From positions 248,001 to 312,000 of the forward strand of contig JABVXV010000033.1 in NCBI GenBank assembly GCA_013365325.1: a stretch of DNA of 64,000 nt, in the 5' to 3' direction. This DNA comes from Dipetalonema caudispina. Its lineage: Eukaryota > Nematoda > Chromadorea > Rhabditida > Onchocercidae. Shown here in pieces: positions 26,501 to 39,866 of this stretch. Within the stretch, counting starts at the first letter, position 1. Each line of letters opens with the position of its first letter. The notes beneath the pieces were generated by a model. The model did no database searches, was not told the DNA's origin, and saw only the letters and a program-made list of their open reading frames with translations. Made by a program: the position numbers and the translations under genes.

Positions 26501-28555
26501 ACAAATTTAACTAATTGATAGATATAAATTTAATTGCAATATTATTGAGGGTTAGAATTAAAATTAAAATTAGGTTTACATTTACTGAAATATCTTTCCT
26601 AGCATTTTAATTATTTGATGATAATTGATTATATTAATTTGTGTATAGATATTATTTATTTATTTATCTGATACAATGAACGGTAGGAAATTTTCATGTT
26701 TGCTGAGAGCATCTATGATAGATCATCGGTGACAATACTTTTTGTAGATACACCGATTCCATTATATGTGAATTATCCGTGAATGTAGACAATGGATAGG
26801 TGAAGGAAAAAGGATTTGAAATTCTTAGGGTTAATATTCAGAGCTTCCTAATTCTTCACAAAACCATGTATCAAACTTGGTGAAGTCTATTATAATGTTT
26901 TTCCTTAGGAACATTGAGGTAATGAATTCAATGAGGGATAGTTCATTTACTGGATTATGAAATGACCTCCTTTTTATTTTCAAATTTAAGGTTATCAGAG
27001 AGAAACTGAGATATAAAATTAGGGAAGCTTAATTATATTCAAAGATTAGAAGTAATCGTTGATTCGTATCACTGATTTATCGTTGTGTTGTAAATTATTC
27101 ATCAATATATTATTGTCGGTAAGTATGAATTATGATTGTGTTTATGATTATTACTATTTTTTTTTTGTGATAAAGTGGTTTTTTATTAATCGGTTTACGG
27201 TTAAATTTTTTTTTTTTTCAGGAAAGAGCTATTACGGGAGTACGACTGGGCGGTGTTGGTCCACTGATAGCTACATCACCGACACCACACAATGATCCAA
27301 ACTTAATCGGTATCCAACCAGTGGATATTCATCAGTTTCCGCAAAATCCAAATATTTGGTCCGGTATGGAAGCTATGAATACTCAAGGAGGCATGCCACA
27401 ACCTCAGCATGCGTCACTGCAGTCCACATTGCAACAACCTTCACCATATGCTCAAATTGTATGATTTGTCTCATTTTTAACATCTCTTACACTTTTTTCT
27501 TTTCCAAATGAAAGCTTTTTAAAATTATTTTTGTTTTAAATTTAACCGATGTATTTTCTTAAAATAAAATTATAATATGTTAAAGTTTCAATTGTTCCAT
27601 TTATAAATATCAGTGAAATGACGAAAATCCTCAAGTATTATTTTAGAGATTTGTAGCCTCAAGCATTCAAGCTTCATAATCATAATCCAAATGGTTTCAT
27701 TTTTGCAGTAAATTATTAGTCTGAAACTTAGATAACGGAGCTTGAAAAGTCCCCTTTAATTAAAACAAATCAAATAATAATAGGACAGGTGACTTCTGCA
27801 TTTAGTGCATGACCTATGGGCGGTTATAGTTCTTTGCTTCACTTCCTGTACTTCTTCAACATCGTGTCAACAGCTGCGCAAACATACTTCAAAGTTTGCG
27901 AACCTTTTACATCATTTCCTTCAGGCCAACTGAGGGCACTAAAATGACACCTTTTCAAATGATGTCTCTCTTCCCCTCCCTCCTTTTTATTCTATATATT
28001 TGCATAAACTTGGCTTAATTATCATTTCTTTCCGCAAAAACTAACGTATAACGTGTAGATTAAAGTTAACGCACGTGAAACATATACTACTATATAATTT
28101 TGCATTTAATAGATTTACTGCGAAGAAGCCTAATGGAAAATTACATATTGCAAAAGCGTATTTCTGTACACTGATAAACTTTTTCTTTTCAAACTTGAAA
28201 TTGTATTTTAGATTAGTTTAGTTCATCATTCTAATCTGAAATCGATTGTTAATTGAATTTACCTTCAAGTTCAGCTTTAAAGATTTAATTTATAATTTAT
28301 TATTTGAATAAATTCAAAAGTTTCTTTAAGACTTTCAGGACTTCATACATTATCTTACTAAATTATTTATAGATGCCACCGCCGCCACCTCATTATGCAG
28401 ATTTGGGAAATGATTTGAGTAATAGTGGTTACGGCAATATGATACCCGGAACCGGATCAAACAATCATCTTTTTTCGGTCAATATGGGCACAGACCTCGA
28501 ATTTTCGCCTCAAGTGAATGCTTCTGATTTATCATCGCCATCATGCAGCGAGTAG
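10098..28555 (+). CDS. lim-7: Islet-class LIM-homeobox transcription factor (5' end incomplete)
   Basis: Eleven exons with matching phases: 10098-10573, 13074-13133, 13398-13462, 15450-15535, 21311-21518, 21678-21812, 22146-22205, 22389-22503, 22744-22844, 27222-27458, 28373-28555 (TAG). About 575 residues are visible. First comes a Gln/Ser/Gly-rich N-terminus (1-158). LIM1 (about 170-222) has CIGC, HAGCLKCEQC and CKED; LIM2 (about 232-290) has [14 protein letters not shown] and CRID. An acidic linker and a KKNKKDKQ basic stretch lead into the homeodomain (about 365-424), with [12 protein letters not shown] and [17 protein letters not shown] matching vertebrate ISL1/2 almost throughout. The family acts in the nucleus to specify neurons and other cell types through LIM-cofactor binding. 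No initiator is present upstream in frame: the frame is open back to 10042, the first in-frame ATG is 10477, and an acceptor precedes 10098, so a 5' exon is probably missing. The weakest site is the donor after 21812 (gttcct). Reading through the exon-10 donor would stop at once, giving a shorter C-terminus. Confidence 0.93.
10249..10362 (+). repeat. Coding AGT/GGT trinucleotide repeat (poly-Ser, poly-Gly)
   Basis: Thirty-eight codons in the first visible Islet exon encode a serine run and then a glycine run of 16. Nearly all interruptions are third-base changes (AGT/AGC, GGT/GGC), so the amino acid runs are kept while the DNA repeat decays. This suggests the stretch is translated. Confidence 0.75.
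10574..13073 (+). other. Islet intron 1
   Basis: A 2.5-kb intron splitting the low-complexity N-terminus from LIM1. It holds A/T runs and an 84-codon minus-strand ORF (12342-12593) with no recognisable domain. Confidence 0.7.
15977..15990. promoter_or_regulatory. Three ACGT cores at 5-base spacing
   Basis: ACGT occurs at 15977, 15982 and 15987; the last forms TCACGTGG, an E-box/CRE-like core. The location in Islet intron 4 suggests an intronic control element, without proof. Confidence 0.25.
18958..19050. repeat. ATTC tetranucleotide microsatellite
   Basis: About 93 bases of (TTCA)n with a few single-base interruptions, in Islet intron 4. A long ORF (18775-19179) across it is an artefact of the repeat. 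Confidence 0.9.
20556..20586. repeat. 31-base poly-T run
   Basis: The longest homopolymer noticed in the window, in Islet intron 4, with other T runs in the preceding 60 bases. Confidence 0.85.
23976..24022. repeat. GT/GTAT microsatellite
   Basis: GT dinucleotides with GTAT interruptions in Islet intron 9. Confidence 0.85.
24053..24082. repeat. ATC trinucleotide microsatellite
   Basis: About nine ATC units (one TTC variant), 30 bases after the GT repeat. Confidence 0.85.
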
Positions 28556-29013
28556 AATTTCTACGACCAAATATAAATCCCTCAATTTCACTTATGAAAA
28601 ATCTTCCTTAGTGTTGAAAATTGTTTCATTTACGGCAAAGAAAAAAAAAATTTTTTTTTTTTTATATTTCATTAATACAATATTTTTTTTAAAAAAATAT
28701 TTCATTAATATAATTTGATGCTATTATAAGATATGTACCAAATAATTTATTCATTTTCGAGTACATTTTGCTCATTACCTCAGTATCTAGTATCATTAGA
28801 ATAGCAGTCTTTTTTTTTAACTATTTCAATTTTTTGCTTAAAACTTTTTTTTTCAAGATGCAGTTCCAATCTGGAATTGAACCGAGAGAGACAAATTCAT
28901 CAGTTCAAAACTTTTTTTAAACAAATGAGGAGATTTCCAGAATTGCTTCCCGAGATCTTATGGATAAATCCTTGTGCTGCTGATGTCGATGGCGGTTATT
29001 TCATATTAGTGTC

Positions 29014-29040
29014 AAAAAAAAAAAAAAAAAAAAAAAAAAA
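29014..29040. repeat. 27-base poly-A run
   Basis: Uninterrupted A tract downstream of the Islet gene. Confidence 0.85.
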
Positions 29041-32000
29041 GAAAATTGATGAAATGTTTGTTTAGTACAAAATGCAGGGATATTGCTTTGTTACATTGTT
29101 GTACATAGCAGTAGTTTATAGATGCCGATGTTGCCAATATTCTTTTTTTGCATTTATATCATTTTTTAGCCAATTTTTCAAGTTTCTAAAATTTCATTAT
29201 GCAAATTAGACTTAATTCATTTAGGAAAGATGATACTTAACTATTCACGGATAGTGTATAAATGGAAAATTCACAAATGATGTTTTCATAAAATTTAAAT
29301 TAAAAATTTTTTTTTTAACTTGCAGCTAAAATAATTTGTTATAAAATGATCGTAAATGTTGTATCGTAACTTTTTTTCGAAATTGTTGGAATAAACTTCT
29401 CCCCATTGAAATTTTAATAGCGCAAAGTGAATTACCGATGAAATCACTTTTGTTTAACCTTATCTTAAATTTCTATTTGCTGATTACAATCATATTTCGA
29501 CAGCTTATCCAGGTTTGAAGTGAGAAATTAATAATTAGGTGATTCATAAATGAAGACCATACAGAATTACAAAGATATCAGTATAATATCTTGACAATTC
29601 ATTTTTCCTGATTCCGGAGGAAGATATTTCCGTGATCGTGCTACACTATGAAAGACTAATAGTTACGAACCACTTTTTTCTTTGCCTTAAATTGAATCCC
29701 TTACATATTTCAATTACTCAAAGAAGCCCCATAGTTACTCCCATGAATTTAAATTAAACTAATTTAATTGAACAAAATTGTGATTCCACAATGTTAATGC
29801 TTTAAACTTACCATAATTCCGCATTTTATTGATTTATTTTAAATGCATCCTTGCAAAATGGTACTAGGCTATAAGGAGCTAACAAATCAGTGCTAAATGG
29901 CTGTCTAATATAATATAACATCAGCTAGGACTAGCTTTTTTCTAACTGGCCAAGAGCTCTTAATGTACTCAGAAAGGAAGCCATTAGCACTAAAACATCC
30001 GGCCCTAACAAGATTGGAAATATACTAAATGAATTACAAATGTCAAATAAGTGCATAGGAAATCTTTTTGAACTGTTTACAAAAAAGTTGAAATGAAAGA
30101 TATATTTAAAGGAAGGCCTTTCTCTTACCTTAATTCAAATTTATAAATCGGTTGAACAGAAAGCTTAAAAAGATATGTCGATTAGGTATGATGATAATGA
30201 TTCAAAAATAGCCTAATTAATATATTGAAAAGCCATAGAAACTTTTTACAGAAATAATAATTATTAAAAATCATTAAGATTGTTTGGACAGTAATATTTC
30301 AGTCAAAATTTTCACCTCTGTTGGTTATCATTTTTAAACGATCTTTATATTAAATATTAATAGTATTGCTTTAAATAATTTATATATTTCTAGCTTATTT
30401 AAGCTTTTCCACGGTATTTCAGATTAACATACCGCAATAAAGTGTGTAATTATTTTTATATTATTGTTAGAATTCTAAAATATGCATAAACGATCAGAGA
30501 GAAATAATCAAGAGATCTGTAAAACAGTTGTTTCTGACAATCATTTTGTGGCTCTATTTGTATGCGGTACTGCTTTCATCTTACTTATCTTGTAATCAAT
30601 TCAATTTGTGGCAGGTTGTCTTTACTTAAAGAATCATTGAGAAATTATGGTAAAAAGGAGAAAAAAAAAAAACAGAAGCAATAGGATGTTGAGGGATTCG
30701 AAATATGATTAAATGAAATTAACTTTGATACAATTTTTTTCTCTTCTTTTTGATTTAAATTTTTTCTTTACTTTTTTTTTTTTTAAATGATATGTTTGTT
30801 ATTATCGGTTTTATCATTTTTATAGAATTTGTCAACATGAATTTCATCGGTTTTTTTTTTTTTATTTCATTCATTAAATTACATTTTTGATAAACTTATT
30901 CATTTCACGACAATAATGTTAGTTATCGTTTATCTTACATTAGTTTTTAACTCTTTCATAGCTTTCAAGTTTCTCTAAACAAGCTTATTGATGAAAATTA
31001 AGTAATGATAGATATGGCTGATATCAATTAGTGATAAAACTGTGATAACTGATGATGATATCTCTTCTCACATGCAAACTAAAGCAGATGAAAATTGTCC
31101 ATAGAATTTTACTAATATTATGACAATAATTGTATGATTTAATTATCATCACACCTAATTATAATAATATCAGCATTTCACGTTGCAAATTTAACATTAA
31201 GATAGATGACGACGATTTACTCGATAGCAGTATCACGTATCGTATATCGCATGTGTGTGTTTACTTGGCTTGCATTTGTATGTGTAATCCATAATGTCCA
31301 CAAATTCTACATCATATGCTGATTTCGACATTCATATTTCCATCTGTGAATGCATTCGAATATTTGTATTGTCACCTAAAGTAAAGCAAAGAGAAAGAAG
31401 AAATGCAATAAGATATAGTATTACTCTTAATGGATAATTTAAATAAGATATGGAAGAGTAATTCGAGATATTTTAGTAGTATGGATGTTAGGTGAAACTA
31501 TTTATGACAACCGATAAATAGCTTAACAAGAAATGATCTCGTACTGTACTTCCTCTAGGTTATTTCGGGAACAGTGATATTTTACGTTAAAATGAAGCAA
31601 AATTTCAGCATATTGGAAAGATAACCATTGATGATAGCAACAGAAAATGAAGAAATATTCTTCTAACTCTGATATCATGGATCACACCTTCCTGTACTAC
31701 TCACTTCTCTCAAGTATCAGTGAGATGAGAACGATATTACCTGGATGGAAAGAAGTATGCTAAGAATAACTACTTCAGTGTCTTCCAACCTGAATTTATC
31801 TTATGGGATTTTGAAGTATCATTCATTGTTCTGATACTAGCAAGTAAGGTGCTAAATTCGGTGTATTTGTAAATTATTTAGCATTTCAAACAAATATCTT
31901 TGAAGAAAATTTCAAAATTCAATAAATTCAATTTGTTAGATTGAAATTTGGAATTCATTTATGAATATGAATAATAATAAATATAGAAAAAGATATGATA

Positions 32001-32846
32001 GAAAGAATAAATTGTTATTGAAGAAAATGATGGTAAATGAAAAAGAGAGAAGAAATGAGAGAAAGTGGTTAGCAATGTGTTTGTGTAATTTAATGGGATA
32101 AGCAATGGAAGGTATTAGATCAGTAAATTGGGTTAAATTATCAGTAAATTAGTATTTGTTAAAAGATGAATAGAGAGGATAGGTCAATCATGAACATAAA
32201 GAAGATAGGTCAATCATGAGCACATATGTCATTTTGTATTTATTTGTTATAAAAAAATTACTCAATGATACATCATCATCTCTAAGGGTAAATTATTAAT
32301 CTCTGAGAGAATGTTTAAGAAAATAGGAAACAACTGTTCTAGAATAGTAAAACTAGAAAAGAATTATTCCATATGAATATGCCGATTAATTTTCAATCAA
32401 ATTCTAATTTATTTAATGAGAAATTTTTTTAATAAAATAAGAATAAACTTGTTTAAATTTAAAAATTTCAAACTATACAAGTAGTAGTAAATAATGAATA
32501 AGTGTACTGTAACAAATCATCATTACATCTTTTCTCTTTTAATCATTTTCAGAAGGAAAAGAGGAAACAATGATTATGTAATCATAAAAAGCCAAATGGC
32601 AGATGTGTCTATATATGTTCATTTTAATTGGACAATAACAGGGCGGCTTTTATCTTCTCAAGAAAAGAAATAATTTAAGCTTTCTGATGAGTTGTTTTAT
32701 GAAAAATGGGTTACAATCTAATTTAAAATCTCTAAATTGCTCTCTTTCTCTCTCTCTTTGAAATCATTACATTTTAAATTTGAACATTTGCAAATCACTA
32801 ATTGATTCATCTTCATCACCGCATTACTGTCATTGTTTCATCACAA

Positions 32847-32896
32847 TGTGTGTCTGTGTGTGTGTCTGTGTGTGTCTGTGTGTGTGTCTGTGTGTC
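32847..32896. repeat. TG/TGTC satellite with alternating 8- and 10-base units
   Basis: Units TGTGTGTC and TGTGTGTGTC alternate twice, giving an 18-base higher-order period, then a shorter final unit. Confidence 0.8.
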
Positions 32897-34979
32897 ACAT
32901 ATGATAATATAATATTGTTACCATTCTTCAATTGTCATCAGCTTATAAAATATATCAAATATAGTTCAATGAACGACTAGCTGATAATTTTTCCAATGCT
33001 TTATCATGGATTCATATCTAAAAATGATGTAATAACATTAAAATTCAATCCTGTGTGACCCGAGATTTACCAGAACTATTTACGTTACATTTTATTTGTG
33101 TTTTTTTTTTTTTTTTTTCATTTTCCTTTTTTTTTTGGTACCATTTCCATCGAAAAAAAAAAGAAAAGAATTCATTCCAGATGGATGCGCTAGAAAACAT
33201 ACCATAATTTATTCTAAATTATACAGGAACCATAATACCGCTTCTATTTTACCGACGTCATCCATTAGCGCATTTTTCTTGTGACTTCTTATGACCGTGA
33301 ATGATCATCATCCTATTGAGGTAAGCCGCGGTTATTGCTTCAACAACAAAAAAAAAAAAAAAAAAAAAGGACCGAATGCGGGAGTTGTTCCATACACGGT
33401 AATTATGATATTATTTGGTGTAGTAAGTTAATAATATGAAACCATCGCTGAATAAATAATATCACAATTATACATAGGGATCATCAGCTTTTATAGCTTT
33501 TTTTTTTCAAATTAATTACTAATGCTATCGAAATTTTTATGAAACAAATTGAATAGTACCATTTGTTATATACCTAATAATATTACTCGATATTGAAAAA
33601 ATTTTACTTTAATTTCTCAGATCACAATAGACTTATATAATTTATTATTATTATTTTTACCATTAAATTTCTTGTAAATTTACATTGAATGATTGTTTGA
33701 AATTTTTTCTATAGCATATTTAAGGCTCATTCTGAATTATTAAAGCAACAGTTAACATATGATTAAAGTAAAAAATCTTACAATTATTAAATTTTCTGCT
33801 TGATGTAATGTCATTATAAATGATATTGACGGGTATGAACAATTTTTCAACAGCAACCAATTTTTTTTTATTTATGGAATCAAATTATAGCTGAATTAAA
33901 TTAAATAATCTATAATCACTTATATTTTATGAATACTTCAGAAAGACAAAAATGGAACGAAAATTGCGAAAGAATGGAGAATTTGAAAAAAAAAAAAAAA
34001 CATTAAATTTGACTCAATAAATTGAGTAAGTATATTTGTAAAAAAAAAAAAAAAATCTAAATGTGGACTTTGTTTAGGCGGCTTTTTGACATAAATCATT
34101 GATGTTTAAGGCGGTGAAGTGAGGGAAGGAGGATAACTTGACGTAGCTGTAAATCATGCTGCACCGGAACAACCTCCATCGAGTGACAACTCGACCCAAA
34201 TAGATTGCTCATCCTTCCTATCATTGAGCTTTTGCTACTGTTCCGTAATTTATCAAATTTCCAGGTCATACAATTACAGATATCTCTTGAAGTTTGTTCA
34301 TATATCACAAAAAAAAAAAAAAAAAAAAAAAAAAGCGTAAAAAGGGGTTCACAGAGTGGAGTACCACTAAGATGCAATGAAGTATCAATTACAAACGATA
34401 TTTGTATTAAATTAAGGCAATACTTCAAATTAGAATTTACTTAATTAGGATATTATAACGACGAATGATTTTTTTTCAGAAATGTATGAAATTTACAGAT
34501 AAATTTTGTAGCAATTAAGTCCCATACAATTTTCAAGTAGAATTGTCACTTCGAAATATTGACTTATTACATGAAACAGAAAATAACAGAAAGTGATAAG
34601 AGTAATATGGGTTAACTTTTTGTCAAATAATTATGACTAAGTCATTAAGATCAATTAGTTTAATAAGCTGAATTCCAAGCTAATGTTTCATAACTGTTAC
34701 ATCTAACTATAGCAATCAGTAATAATTTGTGAAATTAACTCGTCACAGTGCAATATATGAAATTTTGTACGATATAGCGCACCATACAAATACAATACTT
34801 GGCATTCTGAAACCATGGAAGTCATTTATGTTTGAAATCTATAAATCATTTTCGAAAAATTCCACTCCGTCATGTGGTTGTTTGTTGAACTTTTCTTTGA
34901 ATTGTAGCTAACAAATCATTTTAGTTGCCCAACTGTTGGTTATTTGAGAAAAAGTTCATTTTTTTTTTCTGGAAAAGAA

Positions 34980-35090
34980 ATGCGTGAAGACCACACACTC
35001 CGTGCAGAGGGTCTGATGGTTGGCTTAGAAGCAAAACTTCAAAGACAACCGATTAAACAAACATTCCAACAAACGCATAATTTGTTGCAG
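34980..35090 (+). CDS. Candidate single coding exon, unrecognised
   Basis: A T-rich tract and an acceptor-like ...ggaaaag end at 34977, followed by ATG at 34980 and 37 sense codons to a good donor (CAG|gtaata at 35091). The peptide starts MREDHTLRAEGLMVGLEAK and is Gln-rich at its end, with a composition unlike the AT-driven noise ORFs nearby. The ATG two bases after the acceptor could mark a trans-spliced first exon. No following exon could be placed on the plus strand before the eIF3i gene, which runs the other way, so this may be a relic or a false exon. No family recognised. Confidence 0.35.
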
Positions 35091-35951
35091 GTAATAATTA
35101 GGAAGTCTTTTTTCAGTCAAAAAAAAAGTACATATAATAAATGAAATTGTTTGAACTCTAAAGAAAAAGTTTTCCTATGAACATTTTTTGGTAGACAAGA
35201 CTACTTGAGGGACTTTCTAAGCAATTTTCACTTTCCGAAAATAATTTTCTGAATGAATTTTGTGTTAAAGTGGTTAACGATACCATATGTTGAGTATGTA
35301 TAACTATCTATAATCATCAGTGTTAGTAATCCCATTAAAAAGTAAGATAACCAAACGGTTAAACGAATTGCATTAGAGAGCGCTCACCCTGAATCCCATA
35401 GCTCCTCAGTGCACCGTTGAAAGTTGTATGTAAAATTCAGGATTCGAAACATCTCTGCTGGCAACAATATTCTTCCAGTTTTCCGTACATTTTTCCCCAG
35501 CATATTCTATTGTAAATTTCATGTCACCAAAATTCCAGTTTCACCGTTTCATACAGTCACACTCACTTTTATTGCGAAATTGGAACTTTTTTCCCTCTTT
35601 ATGCAGTGAAAAATCAACAAAAATCATACACCAATTACTTTTCAAATATATGCCAGTGCAATCTAGCAGACAAAACAATTCAACTTTTTGGTCTTATATT
35701 AAAATTTTTGAATTTTTGGCGGAAGTAATCTCAAATTTCCTATATACTGACAATACTCTAAATTTAACAAACGATTGACAATAAAAACAGACAGTAAAAT
35801 ATTATTAAAATGATTAAAGCAGAATTACGTACAATCAACGACAGTATTCCCAGCTATTACTCCTCGTATTGCATTTCGTCTTCCTTTGTTAAGAAAATCT
35901 TTTTTGAATAAACTCTTAGCCATAGATATCTTCACTTGCAAATATTTAGTA
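35091..35951. other. Spacer / 3' flank of the eIF3i gene
   Basis: An AATAAA on the minus strand (35568-35573) lies about 380 bases past the eIF3i stop and could serve as its polyadenylation signal. The plus-strand ORFs here show no protein features. Confidence 0.5.
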
Positions 35952-38583
35952 TTAAAAATCATAGTCAAATTTCAAATAATCTGCATCAAATTCTTGAATA
36001 CGAACATAACCGTCCTCACCACCCGATACCACACAATTACCACTTGGATGGAACGCCAGAGTATTGATTGGACCGAAATGTCCTTTGAAACGGGCAAATT
36101 CTTCTTCAAATACCTGCAAAGGAACTAATATTTGGCAATGAGTTCGGTTTACCAGTGAATTATTCTAGAAAAATTATAGTACTTGGAAATTCAAAGTACT
36201 ATAAAATAATCAGAACCGATTTGATTCCTTACCAAATGATACAACTTCGCTTCAAAATGACCAGAAGCAGCTGTCGTCTGAGTTACTTTCATTGCTTCTT
36301 CCCCACCACCCAGAATGATGTGATCACGAATGGGTGAGATCGCTGCTGAATTCACCGGACGTTCCGCCCTAAAACATTATAAATAAGAAGAAAATAACAT
36401 TCTAAAAAAATTTGAAACCTTATTTTTAAATGAAATCTAACAGCAAAGTAAATTATCAGAGTAATCGTCAGAGAAACTTTCAACTTCTTATTCCATCGAA
36501 AACTAAAAGCTTGCTATTTTCAACGATACATGATAAAACCTACTTGTAAGTCTTTAAGCAGTCCAAAGTCCTCGCGTCAAATAAGCGAGCTGTTTTGTCT
36601 TTGGAAGCAGTTATCAAGAAACTTTCATCACTGCTCATTTGCATATCATTGATTTGAAACTTGTGAGCTTCATCATTAAAATTTACAATGTCATCCCCCT
36701 TGCGTATATCATATTGATGAACATTTCCCTTTTCATTACCTGTAAATAAATTACGCAAAGATACTAATACAGCAAAACGCTGGCTGATAAGTTGAGTAGA
36801 TCCATTTCGAATGTCAGTGACGCATTTTTCTTTCATGGAACTTTTTAACATACTTGGTGACAAAAAACTAATAGCTACAACTACATCAATAAAAAAGAAT
36901 AAAGTTAACTGAAATTTGAAGCCAACTAGCCTTTATTTCTTAGGACAGAGAATTTCCGACATGAAACAACGAACTAATTTCTGTTCCTGATAATGTTAAG
37001 AAAATAAGCAATTGTACTTTTGAACACTATCTAACAGCTAATCACATTCTAGTTAAGACAAGCTAGCAACTCCAAACTTTACATCCAGCAAGCCTCATAA
37101 GTGATGCAACAATAAAATTTTCAACTAGTAATTCGCAGTTTTCTAGGAAATATTTCACGTCGCGTTCAGTTCTTCAATGTAACCGAACTTGTTATGCAAA
37201 TTAGAAATGTTCAGATATCAGAAAATATGACCATCTTGTCAATGATAGACCTCGTATCTGTTTCATTCCCATTTAAAGAGAAAAAAAAAATGATCCTTAC
37301 TTCCAAGAGAGGAATATATGCTTACCTATACAAATCGTATCATCCAAGTGTGTCCAAACACAAGAATTGGCTTGCGTCTGAAGTGATTTCCTGAAAGTTG
37401 GTTGATTTTCGCCACTCATTTGTGAGCCATCCCGTATATCATACACACATAATGAAGCCTAAAAACACACGTCGTCATACAGAAATGAAATTAAAAAATA
37501 ATAACTTGATGGTTTGGTAGAGGCAGAGAAGTAAGTAAAAATGACTTCAATTTCAACCCAATCCATTTCCATCATTTTAATCCATTTGCTCCTAATATAT
37601 CAAACTCATTGAATTTGTAACCTTCTTCAACTAGCCTACAATTATTCATATGATCAATAGGTCTCATTTATTATTCAGTCTATCGCAAAAATTGAGCTAT
37701 TACACTGTAGCTAGATATGGCTGTACATTAGCCTTCTGAAAAAGACTCATTTAATCGTCTGAAGATTTCAGTGATGAAATCTGTCGTACTTTCGCATTAT
37801 ATAATTGCCTTTTTGTCTTTTTGACGTAAGTTTATCGAAGTTACTAATAATAAATAAATGAAAATTGAATGTCGCGAACAGCACAGTGCAGCTAATAAAA
37901 TTATAACTTTACTGGTTATGACTGTCTTTTTCTCCGCACTATACAGCTTTCTCTTATTCTTAAAGCAGAGCACTTAATAAATAGTGTTTGATACACATGG
38001 ACGAACCACATTCTGTGTCATTTTTATAGTTGTAAAAGCAATCAGATTCCCGCTGTAGGATAAACTAATGGATCGTGCAGCTGTTGGTGTTGAAATTGAA
38101 TTTATCACATCGCCTGTTTCGCAATCCCATAACTAAAATGACTTTTCATTTGTGATAAATGAACACAATTATGTAAACACATACGAATGTACACTAGTGT
38201 AAAAGAATGCTAGCTGCGATCAAATAATCAAAACACGCATTCAAGTGACACTGGCTTATCCACAAAATTAGAGAGAATTAAAAGTATATATATACATGCA
38301 TGATTACATTAAAAAAGGTCTTTATGGCACTTAAAATGGAAAAGCTTACCTTAACAAATACATCACCAGAAGCAGAACAAAAATGTCGTGTGTCCCAGGA
38401 GACATCGATATCCCAGATAACACCGTTGTGACCATCGTATGTCCCGATTCGTTCACCATTTTCCATGTACCACACACATGGACTTTTATCTTTTCCCGCT
38501 GAGAATAATAAGTCACCGTCTCTGTTGATGCGTACTCGAGTCAATGCACGATCATGACCTTTTAGTGATAACGGTTTCATCAT
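35952..38583 (-). CDS. eif-3.I: Eukaryotic translation initiation factor 3 subunit I (WD40 protein)
   Basis: Six minus-strand exons join in phase: 38350-38583, 37995-38132, 37326-37458, 36544-36739, 36233-36368, 35952-36113, giving 332 residues; the family is about 325. The start [20 protein letters not shown] and the end [13 protein letters not shown] match eIF3i along its whole length. It is a seven-bladed WD40 propeller with [42 protein letters not shown] and [15 protein letters not shown] blades. In the eIF3 complex it helps recruit mRNA and initiator tRNA to the 40S subunit in the cytoplasm. Two ATG codons stand in tandem; the first (38583) was used and the second matches the usual family start. 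The exon-2 donor (TGT|gtatca) was chosen by phase. It is the last gene of the minus-strand cluster, 1.3 kb after the AKAP17A-like gene. Confidence 0.95.
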
Positions 38584-39866
38584 TCGTTCTTCAACTTAAA
38601 TATGACAAATAAATATGCTAAACATATCGTAATATTTTACTGTGAAATGAACGAAAGATGAAGTTCGTTATGATATATTCGAACACATCATGATATCTAA
38701 TTGATAATAATACTATTTCGTTAAACCTTAACTAATGTTACACTTATTTTGTTATTCTATATAAGAACGATAGGTTGTAAGTTTTACCACCATCTATTTT
38801 CCTCTCACTAACTACTTCATTGTTTCACTACCATTCTCTGATCTTCATATCTTAATCAGTCATTAGCTCTACTACAAGAATTACCACTTTAACATCTTGA
38901 TGAGAAAAACCCCACACCCCCAACAAATACAACTGACTGATCTGAAGCTAAATCATACACGGCATGAAATGAGGCCCGAATGGAAGTACGGTGACGCTAT
39001 GTACCACATTGCGTCTCAATACAGCTAATTATTTCATTGAGTACTTTCGACTTGATGAAATAGCTACATTAGATCGATCGAGTCAAGCCAATTTCTATTT
39101 TGGTAAGCATAGATTCAGATCCTTTGGCGTATATATGAGGAAACTGGAATTGGGAATTCTAAAACTCAAATCCAAGCAAGGAACATTTTTGGTACAATTA
39201 GAGAAGAGAATGGTTGCATCAATTGGATTTTATGAAAAGGAATGCCACTGAGGAGAAGTAAATGTCCTTATTTAGATTGATATTTTGAGCAGCCAAGAGG
39301 ATATCAGACTGTCGGCGAATTATGTCTGTAACTCTTGCATTTTTTCCCTTCTGCTACAACCAGAATCGGATTGTCATCGACTGACGTTAAAGATCAATTC
39401 TTAGGTACAATAAGCAAGGTTCCACCTGAACTCTCTTTCGGACGTCTTTCCCAACATCATTGTGAAAAACGAATCTAAAATTTGGTGCTTCCACAAGGTA
39501 CATGCATTAATATTCTAACTTTACTTGTTAACGATGTAACTCAAAAAAAGCAGCGATCATTTGAAAAAGAAGAAAAACGCATTTTTATTTGATGCTGAGT
39601 AATACGTTATTACATATCAACATAGCAATAACAATACAACAATGAACTAAATTAGTACCTAAAAAAGGCAAATTAAGGGTCATCACTATTGAATACTTGG
39701 TGAGAAACCTTTGCACATCCACTTTGCTGTTTAGAAATGAATCAGTAGTTTTCGTTCTTTAGTCTGGATTTTATAATAAATTATTATTAATTACTTCCAA
39801 CACGTAAGTATGAGAGGTGGTACTTTTTACACGTCACAGGACCTCAGCTCACTTCGGAGAAGTGTA
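38584..39866. other. Spacer between AKAP17A-like and eIF3i genes
   Basis: An AATAAA on the minus strand at 39584-39589 suits the AKAP17A-like 3' end, and an acceptor-like ...tttaag about 11 bases before the eIF3i ATG could be its outron end. An 86-codon plus-strand ORF at 38991-39251 contains an internal donor-like gtaagc but has no known domain and was not called. Confidence 0.55.

Larger units (their letters stand above)
22845..27221 (+). other. Islet intron 9 (4.4 kb)
   Basis: Lies just 3' of the homeodomain exons. It is AT-rich with A/T runs, a GT and an ATC microsatellite, and a TATA-type run near 26130. No exon was recognised inside it. Confidence 0.65.
28556..34977. other. Gene-poor intergenic region after the Islet gene
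   Basis: A first AATAAA after the Islet stop lies at 29390-29395, implying a long 3' UTR if it is used. The region carries a 27-base poly-A run (29014-29040), a TGTC satellite (32847-32896), TC-rich runs near 32740 and several poly-T/A tracts. A minus-strand frame at about 34096-34265 reads without stops into a protein-like peptide, but no splice partners were found. Confidence 0.55.

Noticed and set aside
34096..34428. 110-codon minus-strand ORF
   Set aside because: Half of it is translated poly-A/T. The last about 50 codons look better, but no exon partner was found.
38991..39251. 86-codon plus-strand ORF in the spacer before eIF3i
   Set aside because: No recognisable motif, opposite to both neighbours, and an internal donor-like site without an acceptor; not enough to call a gene.
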